From: Bacteroidia bacterium
GTDB lineage: Bacteria; Bacteroidota; Bacteroidia; Flavobacteriales; Flavobacteriaceae
NCBI GenBank assembly: GCA_030427865.1
Contig: JAUICK010000017.1
Location: forward strand, 1 to 57,000
DNA: 57,000 nt
Direction: 5' to 3'
Below, one piece after another: positions 1 to 7,944 of this stretch. Both the position numbers and the translations under genes were made by a program. Every line of letters begins with the position of its first letter. Position 1 is the first letter of the stretch. The notes beneath the pieces were generated by a model. The model worked only from the letters and a program-made list of their open reading frames with translations, was not told where the DNA came from and ran no database searches.

Positions 1-1303
1 AATGTGTATTGATAAAGTAATTTAAATTTTTGCTAAAAGCAGCAGTATTTTGCCCTTCTTTATTACTTAGTAATTTTTTATTGTTTCCGTCTAAACCTAT
101 AGAATAAACCCCTCTGTTAATAGAACCATTTTCTACAGATTGATAATAAATGGTTTTTTTAATTTCGTTAAAACCATAATAACGAGTAACTTCCCAATTT
201 CCTTTTGTAATTTGGTTGATGAGCTTTCCATTAAAATCATAATGATAAATGTGATTGTAACCATCTTTTTCACTTGTCCAGATAAAACTATTATCTGTTA
301 AAAAAGTGAGGTTATCTGTAATGTCTATGTATGCTTTATCAGTTTCGTTTAGCAATAGAGTAGCACTTGTTCTTAATGCGTTTACTTTATGAAGTTTTAA
401 GTCGTTTTGGTGTCGATTTAAAGTGGTTGCTACTAGTACAGCATCATTATTAGACCATTTTATTCTTGGAATATATTCGTAATTCCCTAAACTAATTTTT
501 TTACTCTTTTTTGTAGAAACATTATACATGTGCAAAGTTACTTTTGCGTTTTTTTCTCCTGCTTTTGGGTATTTAAAAACTTGTTGTTTAGGATACAATT
601 CTTTGCCAACAATATCCATAGAAAAAGTAGGGACCTCAGTTTCATCAAAGCGTAAAAAAGCTAAATAATTACCAGTTCTATTCCATTCGAAAGCTCTTAC
701 AAAACTAAATTCTTCTTCATACACCCAATCTGTAATTCCATTAATTATAGAGTTTGTTTTTCCGTCTTTAGTAATTTGGGTAACAGTATTCGAAGCCACA
801 TTTTTGATAAAAATATTATTGTCTTTAACGTAAGCTACATTTTTATTATCTGGAGAGAATTTAGGTTCTTGAATATCTTTACCTATTAAAGTTAGTTTTT
901 TAGAAGCAATATCGTATGCATAATAAGTTCCTTTTTTAGAACGCCTATAAATTTTTTGCAAATCTGTACCTAAAATTAATTTGGTTTCATCATCATTAAA
1001 ACTATAAGAAGAAATGGCGTCAATATTTTTTAAATTAGCACTACTCACAACAGTTTCTACTTTTTCTAAAGAAGCATAACTATATTTGTCAACTGTTGTA
1101 TTTCCATTATTCTTGTTTAATAAAGAATAAAAATCTCCATTCATAGAGTTTAAAGCATTCATCCTTTTAGGAGAAAATGTTCCATCCCAGATTTCTTCTA
1201 AAGTAATTTCTTTATTTCCTGTGATGTAATTAGGAGTAGAAGTTGTGTTTTTTGTACAGCTTATAAATAGTAAAATTGCTGATAAAACGAGTAGTTGTTT
1301 CAT
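1..1303 (-). CDS. S9 family (DPP-IV-like) peptidase lipoprotein, N-terminal part, cut by window edge
   Basis: The gene starts with ATG at 1303 and runs leftward off the window, so only about 434 residues are visible. The N-terminus is a lipoprotein signal (MKQLLVLSAILLFISC, Cys16), which points to an outer-membrane or periplasmic anchor. The rest reads as the beta-propeller N-terminal domain of dipeptidyl peptidase IV: repeated tracts such as PKFSPDNKNVAYVKDNNIF, then DWVYEEEF and RAFEWNRTGNYLAFLRFDE. DWVYEEE is the segment that in DPP-IV family members binds the substrate N-terminus. The catalytic alpha/beta-hydrolase domain lies outside the window. Family role: removes X-Pro dipeptides from peptides in the envelope. 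The reading frame is open throughout, so I treat it as cut by the window and not as broken. It is divergent from the HMG-CoA reductase gene with a 144-bp gap. Confidence 0.85.
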   Translation of the reverse strand, partial: MKQLLVLSAILLFISCTKNTTSTPNYITGNKEITLEEIWDGTFSPKRMNALNSMNGDFYSLLNKNNGNTTVDKYSYASLEKVETVVSSANLKNIDAISSYSFNDDETKLILGTDLQKIYRRSKKGTYYAYDIASKKLTLIGKDIQEPKFSPDNKNVAYVKDNNIFIKNVASNTVTQITKDGKTNSIINGITDWVYEEEFSFVRAFEWNRTGNYLAFLRFDETEVPTFSMDIVGKELYPKQQVFKYPKAGEKNAKVTLHMYNVSTKKSKKISLGNYEYIPRIKWSNNDAVLVATTLNRHQNDLKLHKVNALRTSATLLLNETDKAYIDITDNLTFLTDNSFIWTSEKDGYNHIYHYDFNGKLINQITKGNWEVTRYYGFNEIKKTIYYQSVENGSINRGVYSIGLDGNNKKLLSNKEGQNTAAFSKNLNYFINTH

Positions 1304-1412
1304 TTAGACTTTGTATTTGATAAAACTTTGCCAAGTTTACGGAAAAATCGGCAAAAAATAGCTTAAAAAATGAGAAATCTTGAATATAGCATCATCTTTT
1401 ATGAGATTGACT

Positions 1413-1420
1413 TATCTTTG
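1413..1420 (+). promoter_or_regulatory. Probable -7 promoter element of the mvaA-like operon
   Basis: TATCTTTG at 1413-1420 fits the flavobacterial -7 consensus TAnnTTTG and lies 28 bases before the ATG at 1448. No well-spaced TTG -33 box is evident, so this is a partial match. Confidence 0.45.
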
Positions 1421-1447
1421 TTTCTGATTGTTTTTACACCCAAATAA

Positions 1448-3175
1448 ATGAGCAAACTTATTTCTGGTTTTTCTAAACTTACTAAGGAAGAAAAAATAAA
1501 TTGGTTAACTGAAAACTACTTTCATAATCAATCTGAAACAGTAAACATTATCAAACAATATTGGAATATTGATGATGATTTACAACAATTACACGATGAT
1601 TTTATAGAGAATACGATTTCTAATTTTTATATGCCTTTTGGTGTTGCACCAAACTTTGTTATAAATGGAAGACCTTATGTAATACCAATGGTAGTTGAAG
1701 AAAGCTCTGTAGTTGCTGCAGCCTCTTTGGTAGGTAAGTTTTGGAGCACAAGAGGTGGTTTTAAAACAAAAGTAATTTCTACCACAAAAATAGGACAAGT
1801 ACATTTTATATATGCAGGAGATAAAAATGCTTTGGAATCGTACTTTAATAAAAATAAAACAGAATTATTTGCCGCCACAGCATCCATCACCAAGAATATG
1901 GAAAAGCGTGGAGGAGGAATTTTAGACATTAAATTAATAGACAAGACTGATAAATTAGCTCATTATTATCAATTGCACATTACTTTTGAAACTAAAGATT
2001 CAATGGGTGCAAATTTTATCAATTCTTGTTTAGAAGCTATTGCTAAAAAGTTCGAAAAAGAAGATATAGAAATTGTAATGAGCATCTTATCTAACTACGT
2101 TCCAGAATGTTTGGTTAGCGCAGAAGTAAGTTGTAAAGTAGAAGAATTAGGAGGCGAAAACCCTCAGAAATTTGCTAAAAAGTTTGAGCAAGCTGTAAAA
2201 ATTGCGGAAATAGAACCTTACAGAGCAGTTACGCACAATAAAGGAATTATGAACGGAATTGATGCTGTAGTTTTAGCTACGGGTAACGATTTTAGAGCGG
2301 TTGAAGCAGGAGCGCATGCGTATGCAGCAAGAAATGGAGAATATTCAAGTTTATCTCATTGCGAAGTAAAAGATGGAATTTTTAAATTTTGGATAGAAAT
2401 TCCTTTGGCTTTAGGAACCGTTGGTGGGTTAACTGCATTACATCCTATGGCAAAATTATCGTTAGAAATGTTGCAGAAACCATCTGCAAGAACCTTAATG
2501 CAAATTATGGCAGCAGCTGGTTTAGCACAAAATTTTGCTGCTTTAAGAGCTTTAACCACTAAAGGAATTCAGCATGGGCACATGAAAATGCATTTGCAAA
2601 ATATATTAAATCAATTAGGCGCAAACGAAGCAGAGAAACAACAAATTACAAATTATTTTGAGACAAGAACGGTTTCTCATTCTGCTGTGGTAACTAAGTT
2701 CGAAGAATTAAGAAAACCTAAAATTAATTGGGTAAATTTTTTAAACATTGATGAGGTAACAAGTAAATTAAAGCGCTTAACAAGAGAAACAAAACCCCTT
2801 TTTGGGAAAATGAAAGGACAACAAGTTGTTGAACATTTAAGTTTGTTGATGCAAATTTCTAATGGAAAAATAGATGCAGGTGCGTTTGTTTCTGATGAAA
2901 AATCAACAAGAAGAAAACCTTTTTTAGATACAGATGGAGAATTACAAATTGGCTTTAGGGCTTCAATTTTATCAGAAGACCCAACACCAGAAAAATTTAT
3001 TACTATAGAAGAAGCAATAGAAGATTTGGTACATCAAATTAAAGATTTCGAAATTCATTTTAAAACTGCGAAAACAGAGAATCACCCATTTTTTGGTGAA
3101 TTAGATTTTGAATATTGGAAGAAGTTTCATGTAAAACATTTTACACATCATTTTAAACAATTTGCATTGGTGTAA
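1448..3175 (+). CDS. Hydroxymethylglutaryl-CoA reductase (class II type) with C-terminal DUF1569/DinB-like domain
   Basis: It reduces HMG-CoA to mevalonate (or the reverse), the entry step of the mevalonate route to isoprenoids. Residues 1-430 carry the class II (degradative-type, Pseudomonas mevalonii-like) signature: VVEESSVVAAAS with the catalytic Glu at 84/85, THNKGIMNGIDAV with Lys265, TGNDFRA with Asp281, and GIQHGHMKMH with His382. These match Glu83, Lys267, Asp283 and His381 of the P. mevalonii enzyme. Residues from about 432 to 575 are extra: family members are normally about 430 residues. The extension starts LFGKMKGQQVVEHL and ends HPFFGELDFEYWKKFHVKHF, which resembles the DUF1569/DinB four-helix family. 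The stop overlaps the next start as TAATG, so the kinase downstream is translationally coupled. The pathway direction in vivo is inferred from the other mevalonate genes in this window. Confidence 0.9.
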   Translation: MSKLISGFSKLTKEEKINWLTENYFHNQSETVNIIKQYWNIDDDLQQLHDDFIENTISNFYMPFGVAPNFVINGRPYVIPMVVEESSVVAAASLVGKFWSTRGGFKTKVISTTKIGQVHFIYAGDKNALESYFNKNKTELFAATASITKNMEKRGGGILDIKLIDKTDKLAHYYQLHITFETKDSMGANFINSCLEAIAKKFEKEDIEIVMSILSNYVPECLVSAEVSCKVEELGGENPQKFAKKFEQAVKIAEIEPYRAVTHNKGIMNGIDAVVLATGNDFRAVEAGAHAYAARNGEYSSLSHCEVKDGIFKFWIEIPLALGTVGGLTALHPMAKLSLEMLQKPSARTLMQIMAAAGLAQNFAALRALTTKGIQHGHMKMHLQNILNQLGANEAEKQQITNYFETRTVSHSAVVTKFEELRKPKINWVNFLNIDEVTSKLKRLTRETKPLFGKMKGQQVVEHLSLLMQISNGKIDAGAFVSDEKSTRRKPFLDTDGELQIGFRASILSEDPTPEKFITIEEAIEDLVHQIKDFEIHFKTAKTENHPFFGELDFEYWKKFHVKHFTHHFKQFALV

Positions 3176-4101
3176 TGAATTATTATTCTAACGGAAAATT
3201 ATTACTCACAGGAGAATATCTTGTTTTAGATAGCGCAAAATCGTTAGCAGTTCCTACAAAATTTGGACAAGATTTAATTGTTGAACCCACACAGAAACCT
3301 CAATTAATTTGGGGAAGTTTTTCGCATACAGAAGAATGTTGGTTTGAAGCTGTTTTTAACCTGCCAACCTTACGTTTAGTAAGTTGTACTTTTAGTTCAG
3401 ATAAAGAAGGAAGTGCAGAATTTATTGCAGAAACTTTATTAGAAATTTTAGAGGAAGCAAAAAGATTGAACCCGAAATTTCTACAAACTAATCATGGATT
3501 TATTATAAAAACAAAACTTACTTTTCCAAGAAATTGGGGATTAGGTAGTTCTTCAACCTTAATAAATTCAATAGCAAGTTGGGCAAAAGTAGATGCATTT
3601 CAGCTCTTATGGAATTCTTTTAAAGGAAGTGGTTACGATATAGCATGTGCGCAAAATAACACTCCTATTTTGTATCAAATTGAAAAAAAAGAACCGATTG
3701 TTAAACAAGTTGATTTCAATCCAACTTTTAAAGAAAAGTTATTCTTTGTTCACTTAAATCAAAAACAAGATTCTAAAGAAGGAATTGCAAAATTTAGAGA
3801 AATCGGAAAAGATTTTAAAAAAGAAATTTCAGCAATTTCAGCAATTTCAGATAAATTTTTAAAGGCAAAATCTATTGTAGAATTTAATGAATTAATAGTT
3901 GAACATGAGCAAGTTATCAGTTCAATCATCAAACTAAAACCAATTAAAGAAAAGTTGTTTTCAGATTATTTTGGAGAGGTTAAAAGCTTAGGTGCTTGGG
4001 GCGGAGACTTTGTCTTGGTAACAGGAAATGAAAAAACGCCTTTATATTTTAAAAATAAAGGATTTGAAACGATTCTTTCTTATTCAGAAATGGTTTTATG
4101 A
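3175..4101 (+). CDS. GYDIA family GHMP kinase, candidate phosphomevalonate kinase
   Basis: This is a 308-residue GHMP-superfamily kinase. Visible are the N-terminal GHMP start (SNGKLLLTGEYLVL, residues 5-18), the ATP-binding loop WGLGSSSTL (121-129), the family signature GSGYDIACAQ (151-160) and the C-terminal glycine motif LGAWGGDFVLVTG. The family is named after the GYDIA motif; as far as I know its substrate has not been assigned. Its coupling to HMG-CoA reductase (TAATG overlap) and the presence elsewhere in the window of mevalonate kinase and diphosphomevalonate decarboxylase, but no recognisable phosphomevalonate kinase, make it the best candidate for that step; this is inference. A short in-frame tandem repeat encodes ISAISAIS near residue 219. 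Its stop overlaps the next start (ATGA). Confidence 0.85.
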   Translation: MNYYSNGKLLLTGEYLVLDSAKSLAVPTKFGQDLIVEPTQKPQLIWGSFSHTEECWFEAVFNLPTLRLVSCTFSSDKEGSAEFIAETLLEILEEAKRLNPKFLQTNHGFIIKTKLTFPRNWGLGSSSTLINSIASWAKVDAFQLLWNSFKGSGYDIACAQNNTPILYQIEKKEPIVKQVDFNPTFKEKLFFVHLNQKQDSKEGIAKFREIGKDFKKEISAISAISDKFLKAKSIVEFNELIVEHEQVISSIIKLKPIKEKLFSDYFGEVKSLGAWGGDFVLVTGNEKTPLYFKNKGFETILSYSEMVL

Positions 4102-5315
4102 ACAAAGTAATCATTATTGGTGGAGGAGCAGCAGGTTATTTTACAGCTATAAACGCTAAAGAAAACAATGCTGATTTAGACATTACAATTCTTGAAAAGA
4201 GTGCAACTATTTTACAAAAAGTAAAAATTTCTGGAGGAGGAAGATGCAATGTAACGCATGCTTGTTTTATACCTAAAGAACTCTGCGAGTTCTACCCAAG
4301 AGGAAAAAAAGAATTGTTAGGTCCTTTTCATCAGTTTATGACAGGAGATACTTTTGAATGGTTTGAAGGCAGGGGAGTTCCTTTAAAAATCGAAGATGAT
4401 AATCGTGTTTTTCCTGAAGCAAATACAAGTCAAGTAATTATTGATTGCTTTCAAAAAGCTGTTGATAAGTTGCATATTAAAGTGTTAACAAATTGTGGTG
4501 TAAATAAAGTTTATCAACAAGAAAACCAATGGATTATAAACACTAAAAGAGAAACGTTTAAGGCTGATAAAGTAGTGTTTGCCGCAGGAAGTTCTAAAAA
4601 AGTTTGGCAACTGTGTAAAACCTTAAATCACACAATAGTAGAGCCTGTTCCTTCTTTATTTACGTTTAATATTAACGATAAAAGAATTACAGATTTATTA
4701 GGGATTTCAGTTCCAAAAGCAACTGTAAAAATTACAAATACTAAGTTAGAAGCTTCTGGTCCCTTACTAATTACGCATTGGGGTTTGAGTGGGCCAGCAG
4801 TTTTAAAACTGTCTGCTTTTGGAGCAAGAGTTTTAGCAGATAAAAAATATCAATACAATGTCGAGGTAAATTGGTTGTCAAGACCAACAGATAAAGTATT
4901 AAATGTTTTATTGAATTTAAAAAAGAAAGAACCTCGAAAAACGGTAATTTTAAAATCTCCTTTTACAGAAATCTCTAAAAGATTGTGGGAGCGTTTTGTA
5001 TTGTTTTCTGAGATAAAATCAACTCAAAATTGGGCAGATTTAAATAATAATCAACTACAAAATTTAGCCAATCAATTAACAAAAGGAGTTTACAATGCCA
5101 ATGGTAGAACTACTTTTAAAGATGAATTTGTTACCGCTGGTGGAGTAGATTTAAAAGAAATTAACTTTAAACGTTTTGAGAGTAAGCTACATAAAAACCT
5201 CTTTTTTGTGGGCGAAATTTTAAATATAGATGCGATTACAGGAGGATTTAATTTTCAAAATGCGTGGACAGGTGGTTATATTTGTGCAAAAGCTTTGGCA
5301 GAAAATAACAACTAA
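4098..5315 (+). CDS. BaiN/HI0933-like NAD(P)/FAD-dependent oxidoreductase
   Basis: A 405-residue flavoprotein of the HI0933 / BaiN family (often annotated as aminoacetone oxidase family FAD-binding enzyme). The N-terminal dinucleotide-binding motif is IIGGGAAGYFTAI (residues 5-17), followed by the family signature KVKISGGGRCNVTHA and, at the C-terminus, FVGEILNIDAITGGFNFQNA, which closes the FAD site. The physiological substrate of most members is unknown; BaiN of gut clostridia reduces bile-acid intermediates, but that role should not be transferred here. The 4-bp ATGA overlap with the GHMP kinase places it in the same operon as the two mevalonate genes, so a role in isoprenoid or quinone redox chemistry is possible but unproven. 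Confidence 0.85.
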   Translation: MNKVIIIGGGAAGYFTAINAKENNADLDITILEKSATILQKVKISGGGRCNVTHACFIPKELCEFYPRGKKELLGPFHQFMTGDTFEWFEGRGVPLKIEDDNRVFPEANTSQVIIDCFQKAVDKLHIKVLTNCGVNKVYQQENQWIINTKRETFKADKVVFAAGSSKKVWQLCKTLNHTIVEPVPSLFTFNINDKRITDLLGISVPKATVKITNTKLEASGPLLITHWGLSGPAVLKLSAFGARVLADKKYQYNVEVNWLSRPTDKVLNVLLNLKKKEPRKTVILKSPFTEISKRLWERFVLFSEIKSTQNWADLNNNQLQNLANQLTKGVYNANGRTTFKDEFVTAGGVDLKEINFKRFESKLHKNLFFVGEILNIDAITGGFNFQNAWTGGYICAKALAENNN

Positions 5316-5332
5316 ATATTAATAATTAAGAC

Positions 5333-5887
5333 ATGGCAAGAACAGAATCAAACGAGTTTGCAATAGGAACAAAAGCACCAGATTTTACTTTAATAAATAC
5401 AGTTGATGATAAAAACTATTCATTAAACAATTTAAAAGGAGAAAAAGGAACACTAATTATGTTTATCTGTAATCATTGTCCGTTTGTAATTCATGTAAAT
5501 GATGAATTGGTGAAAATGGCGAATGAATATCAACAAAAAGGAATCAATTTTATAGCCATTAGTTCTAATGAAATTGAAAATTACCCTCAAGATGCACCGC
5601 ATTTAATGAAAAAAGTAGCTAAAGACTTGCACTATCCTTTTCCATATTTATTTGATGAAACACAAGAAGTTGCCATAGCGTACAATGCTGCTTGTACTCC
5701 AGATTTTTATGTGTTTGATGCCGAGTTAAAATCTGTTTATCATGGACAGTTAGACGACTCAAGACCTGGGAATGAAAAGTTAGTTACAGGAAAAGATTTA
5801 AGAAATGCCTTACACAATTTATTGGAGAATAAGCCTGTTGCAGAAAATCAGAAACCAAGTATGGGGTGTGGTATAAAATGGAAGTGA
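5333..5887 (+). CDS. Thioredoxin-fold (AhpC/TSA-like) family protein
   Basis: 184 residues with the AhpC/TSA or TlpA-like opening IGTKAPDFTL (residues 11-20) and a CNHCP redox motif (Cys46, Cys49). The cis-Pro region is AACTPDFYVFD and the C-terminus has SMGCGIKWK, a conserved extra Cys seen in this thioredoxin family of marine bacteria. No signal peptide is visible, so it should be cytoplasmic. The likely role is a thiol reductase or peroxiredoxin-like protein. It starts 17 bases after the flavoprotein stop and probably ends the operon that begins with HMG-CoA reductase. Exact substrate unknown. Confidence 0.82.
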   Translation: MARTESNEFAIGTKAPDFTLINTVDDKNYSLNNLKGEKGTLIMFICNHCPFVIHVNDELVKMANEYQQKGINFIAISSNEIENYPQDAPHLMKKVAKDLHYPFPYLFDETQEVAIAYNAACTPDFYVFDAELKSVYHGQLDDSRPGNEKLVTGKDLRNALHNLLENKPVAENQKPSMGCGIKWK

Positions 5888-5989
5888 TTTTTTTAGATTT
5901 TGAGAAGGTATTCTCGAACATGAATCATTTTAAAAACTTATGTTTTAAGTTAATAAAATTATGTTTTTTAAATTTAAAAGCAAACTAAA

Positions 5990-6223
5990 CTATGCTATCT
6001 CTCCACGATGTGGTTTTAAATCATTTCTATAGGTTTTCATATCTTTTTCATCTACTGTAATAAATGCAGAAAATAACATTTCATTTTTTTCTTGAATGCT
6101 AATTTCATAAAAAGACAAGTTTTCTAATGTTGCAAATTCTTTTAAATGAATGGTATGATGTTTAGCAGTTTCTTTTGCATCTGGACCTCTAAAATCCCAT
6201 AATAATTTTATTTTTCTACTCAA
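5990..6223 (-). CDS. Small conserved-looking protein of unknown function, 77 aa
   Basis: A 77-residue acidic/basic mixed protein starting MSRKIKLLWDFRGPDAKETA and ending in a Lys-Pro-His-Arg-Gly motif. There is no signal peptide, membrane segment or Cys. I recognise no domain. It lies 11 bases downstream of the thiamine pyrophosphokinase gene on the same strand, so it is co-transcribed with it. Its reading frame has normal codon use and no overlap with a gene on the other strand, which supports a real gene. The ACT-like alternation of short strands and helices suggests a small alpha/beta fold, but that is only a guess. Confidence 0.65.
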   Translation of the reverse strand: MSRKIKLLWDFRGPDAKETAKHHTIHLKEFATLENLSFYEISIQEKNEMLFSAFITVDEKDMKTYRNDLKPHRGEIA

Positions 6224-6234
6224 TTTTTTGTTTT

Positions 6235-6840
6235 TTAATGATTGATGAAAATAAAGATTTCTCCGCTTTTAAAAGAAATTTCTACTTTGTTTGCTGTTGC
6301 AATATTTCTGGTTCCAATTCGTTCTCCAAAAGTTAAATCTTCATTGTTTAATAAATATTTTAACCCTTTAGTATAAATGTTTTTAGCTTCAGGAAAAGGG
6401 ATTAAAGAAATGATTTTGTTTTTACAGTTAGAAATAATTGTGCTTTTATCTGCTAATAAATAACGACTATGATTATCAAAAAAAGTTAATTTTAATTTTT
6501 CTTTCCATTGAATAGCGGTGTGTAAATTTCCTAAAAAATGATCTTGTTCTTTGCCGCTTGCACCATAAATATCAATAGTATAAAAACCTTTATCATATAA
6601 AACTTGTAAAACTTTATCAAAATCGGTTAAATCTTGATTTGGTGTCTCAATAATTTCAATATGTTTAGGAATGTTTTCTAAAGAATCAAAATCACCAGCA
6701 ATAAAATTTGGCGCGATATTGTGTTTTTCTAAATATTGATAAGCACCATCAGTAGCACAAACAATTTCATAATTAGAAAGATCTGGTAGTTTTTTTGGAG
6801 TTTCACCATTTAGTAGTAAAAAGACATTACCTTTTATCAT
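6235..6840 (-). CDS. thiN: Thiamine pyrophosphokinase (thiamine diphosphokinase)
   Basis: It transfers pyrophosphate from ATP to thiamine to make thiamine diphosphate in the cytoplasm. Family motifs are CATDGAYQYL, the ATP/thiamine-site segment FIAGDFDSL, then TDFDKVLQVL and GASGKEQDHFLGNL. The C-terminal beta-sandwich domain ends near GTRNIATANKVEISFKSG. I place the start at 6840 (MIKGNVFLLL). The in-frame ATG at 6858 would put the first codons (MGIFVF) inside a TATTTTTG promoter element at 6852-6845, so it is unlikely to be used. The upstream serine-hydrolase operon ends just before it with a hairpin. No TPP riboswitch is visible in the 40-60 bases available. Confidence 0.88.
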   Translation of the reverse strand: MIKGNVFLLLNGETPKKLPDLSNYEIVCATDGAYQYLEKHNIAPNFIAGDFDSLENIPKHIEIIETPNQDLTDFDKVLQVLYDKGFYTIDIYGASGKEQDHFLGNLHTAIQWKEKLKLTFFDNHSRYLLADKSTIISNCKNKIISLIPFPEAKNIYTKGLKYLLNNEDLTFGERIGTRNIATANKVEISFKSGEIFIFINH

Positions 6841-6844
6841 AAAA

Positions 6845-6877
6845 ACAAAAATACCCATTTAGAATTAACGAAATGGG
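6845..6877 (-). promoter_or_regulatory. Combined terminator hairpin and -7 promoter element ahead of thiN
   Basis: On the minus strand an inverted repeat ACCCATTT-N10-AAATGGGT (6877-6852) is followed at once by ATTTTTG. The hairpin plus T-run looks like an intrinsic terminator for the serine-hydrolase gene upstream, and the same T-run reads TATTTTTG (6852-6845), a TAnnTTTG element 4 bases before the thiN ATG at 6840. Terminator and promoter appear to share bases. Confidence 0.5.
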
Positions 6878-6898
6878 TGTTCTTAGTTTAAATGTTAT

Positions 6899-7939
6899 TT
6901 ATTTTTTTTCAAAAGTAAATTGATAAGCTTCAAAAATTTTCATCAGGTTTTTAGACATAGGTATTTTAGAAGCATTAAAAGTTAAGGCAATAGAGACTTT
7001 TTTTTCTGGAGCATAAACAGCGATAGATCTAAAGCCGTCAATTCTTCCATTATGACCGTAAGTTTTTATTCCATTAAATTTAGAAACTCCTATTCCCATA
7101 CCCAATTCATTAATTGGTGTTGTCATTTTATGTAATAAATCTTGAGGAAGCAATTTTCCACCGAATAAGTTCTGATAAAAAATATTTATTTCTTTGGCTG
7201 TAGAAATTATTCCTCCAGCACCCATTGTGCCTATTAAATTTGTGTGGTAGGTTATAGGAGACCATTTTCCATTTTCTGGAAAATAATCCATAGCTTCATT
7301 TTTTGTTAAATTTAATGTATCTGCAAACGAGGTTCTTTTTAAATTTAATTTTTTAAAAATACGTTCTGACAAAATTTCTCTAAACGATTTTTTTTCTATG
7401 ATTTCTGCAATATATGAGAGTAATATAAAGTTTGAATTAGAATACGAAGATTTTTTTCCAGGCTCAAATTCTGCTTTGTGTTGCTTTAATTTAGAAATCA
7501 TTTCTTCTCTGTTTCTTGGTTCTGCAATCCAACCTTCAAAATTTGGACTTTTAGTAATATTATATATCCCACTTCTATGCTTTAAAAGTTGTTTTATAGT
7601 AATGGTATTGGCGTTTTCTATATCAGAAAAATACTTTTCTAATTTTGTGTCTAATTGTAGTTTACCCTCATTTACAAGCTGAAGAATTATAGTTGCAGTA
7701 TAAGTTTTTGATATTGATCCAATCCAGTATTTGGTTTCTTTATTTGCTTTTTTTTTGGTTTTGATATTGGAGAAGCCAAAAGATTTGTTATAGATTTCTT
7801 TACCATTTTTATATATAGAAACGGTTCCCATTGCCTTTTTTTCGGTTTCAAATTCTTTTAACAGTTCATCCAAATTTTTATTAGGCGAACAGTTTAATAA
7901 AGAAAAACAGCATATTATTATATAAATTTTTTTCAGCAT
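6899..7939 (-). CDS. Serine hydrolase (class C beta-lactamase/DD-peptidase fold) lipoprotein
   Basis: 346 residues with a lipoprotein signal (Cys17 after CCFSLLN). The class C catalytic set is complete: SISK (Ser75, Lys78), YSN (Tyr166-Asn168) and HNG (His296-Gly298). The Ser75 box lies in YWIGSISKTYTATI, typical of the beta-lactamase-related serine hydrolases (COG1680). Such proteins are esterases or D-amino-acid peptidases more often than true beta-lactamases, and here the envelope location and the company of an esterase-like hydrolase argue for lipid or peptidoglycan processing. It begins 5 bases after the stop of the alpha/beta hydrolase gene and is the last gene of a three-gene operon that is divergent from a LytS/LytTR pair. 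Confidence 0.87.
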   Translation of the reverse strand: MLKKIYIIICCFSLLNCSPNKNLDELLKEFETEKKAMGTVSIYKNGKEIYNKSFGFSNIKTKKKANKETKYWIGSISKTYTATIILQLVNEGKLQLDTKLEKYFSDIENANTITIKQLLKHRSGIYNITKSPNFEGWIAEPRNREEMISKLKQHKAEFEPGKKSSYSNSNFILLSYIAEIIEKKSFREILSERIFKKLNLKRTSFADTLNLTKNEAMDYFPENGKWSPITYHTNLIGTMGAGGIISTAKEINIFYQNLFGGKLLPQDLLHKMTTPINELGMGIGVSKFNGIKTYGHNGRIDGFRSIAVYAPEKKVSIALTFNASKIPMSKNLMKIFEAYQFTFEKK

Positions 7940-7944
7940 AAATT

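Noticed and set aside
1..1303. Peptidase gene without catalytic domain, looking truncated
   Set aside because: The open frame runs into the window edge, so the missing part is outside and not deleted.
6841..6898. TPP riboswitch before thiN
   Set aside because: The leader is too short and lacks the conserved TPP core.
6899..7939. Beta-lactamase resistance gene
   Set aside because: SISK, YSN and HNG are shared with esterases and peptidases; lipoprotein location and neighbours fit a general serine hydrolase.
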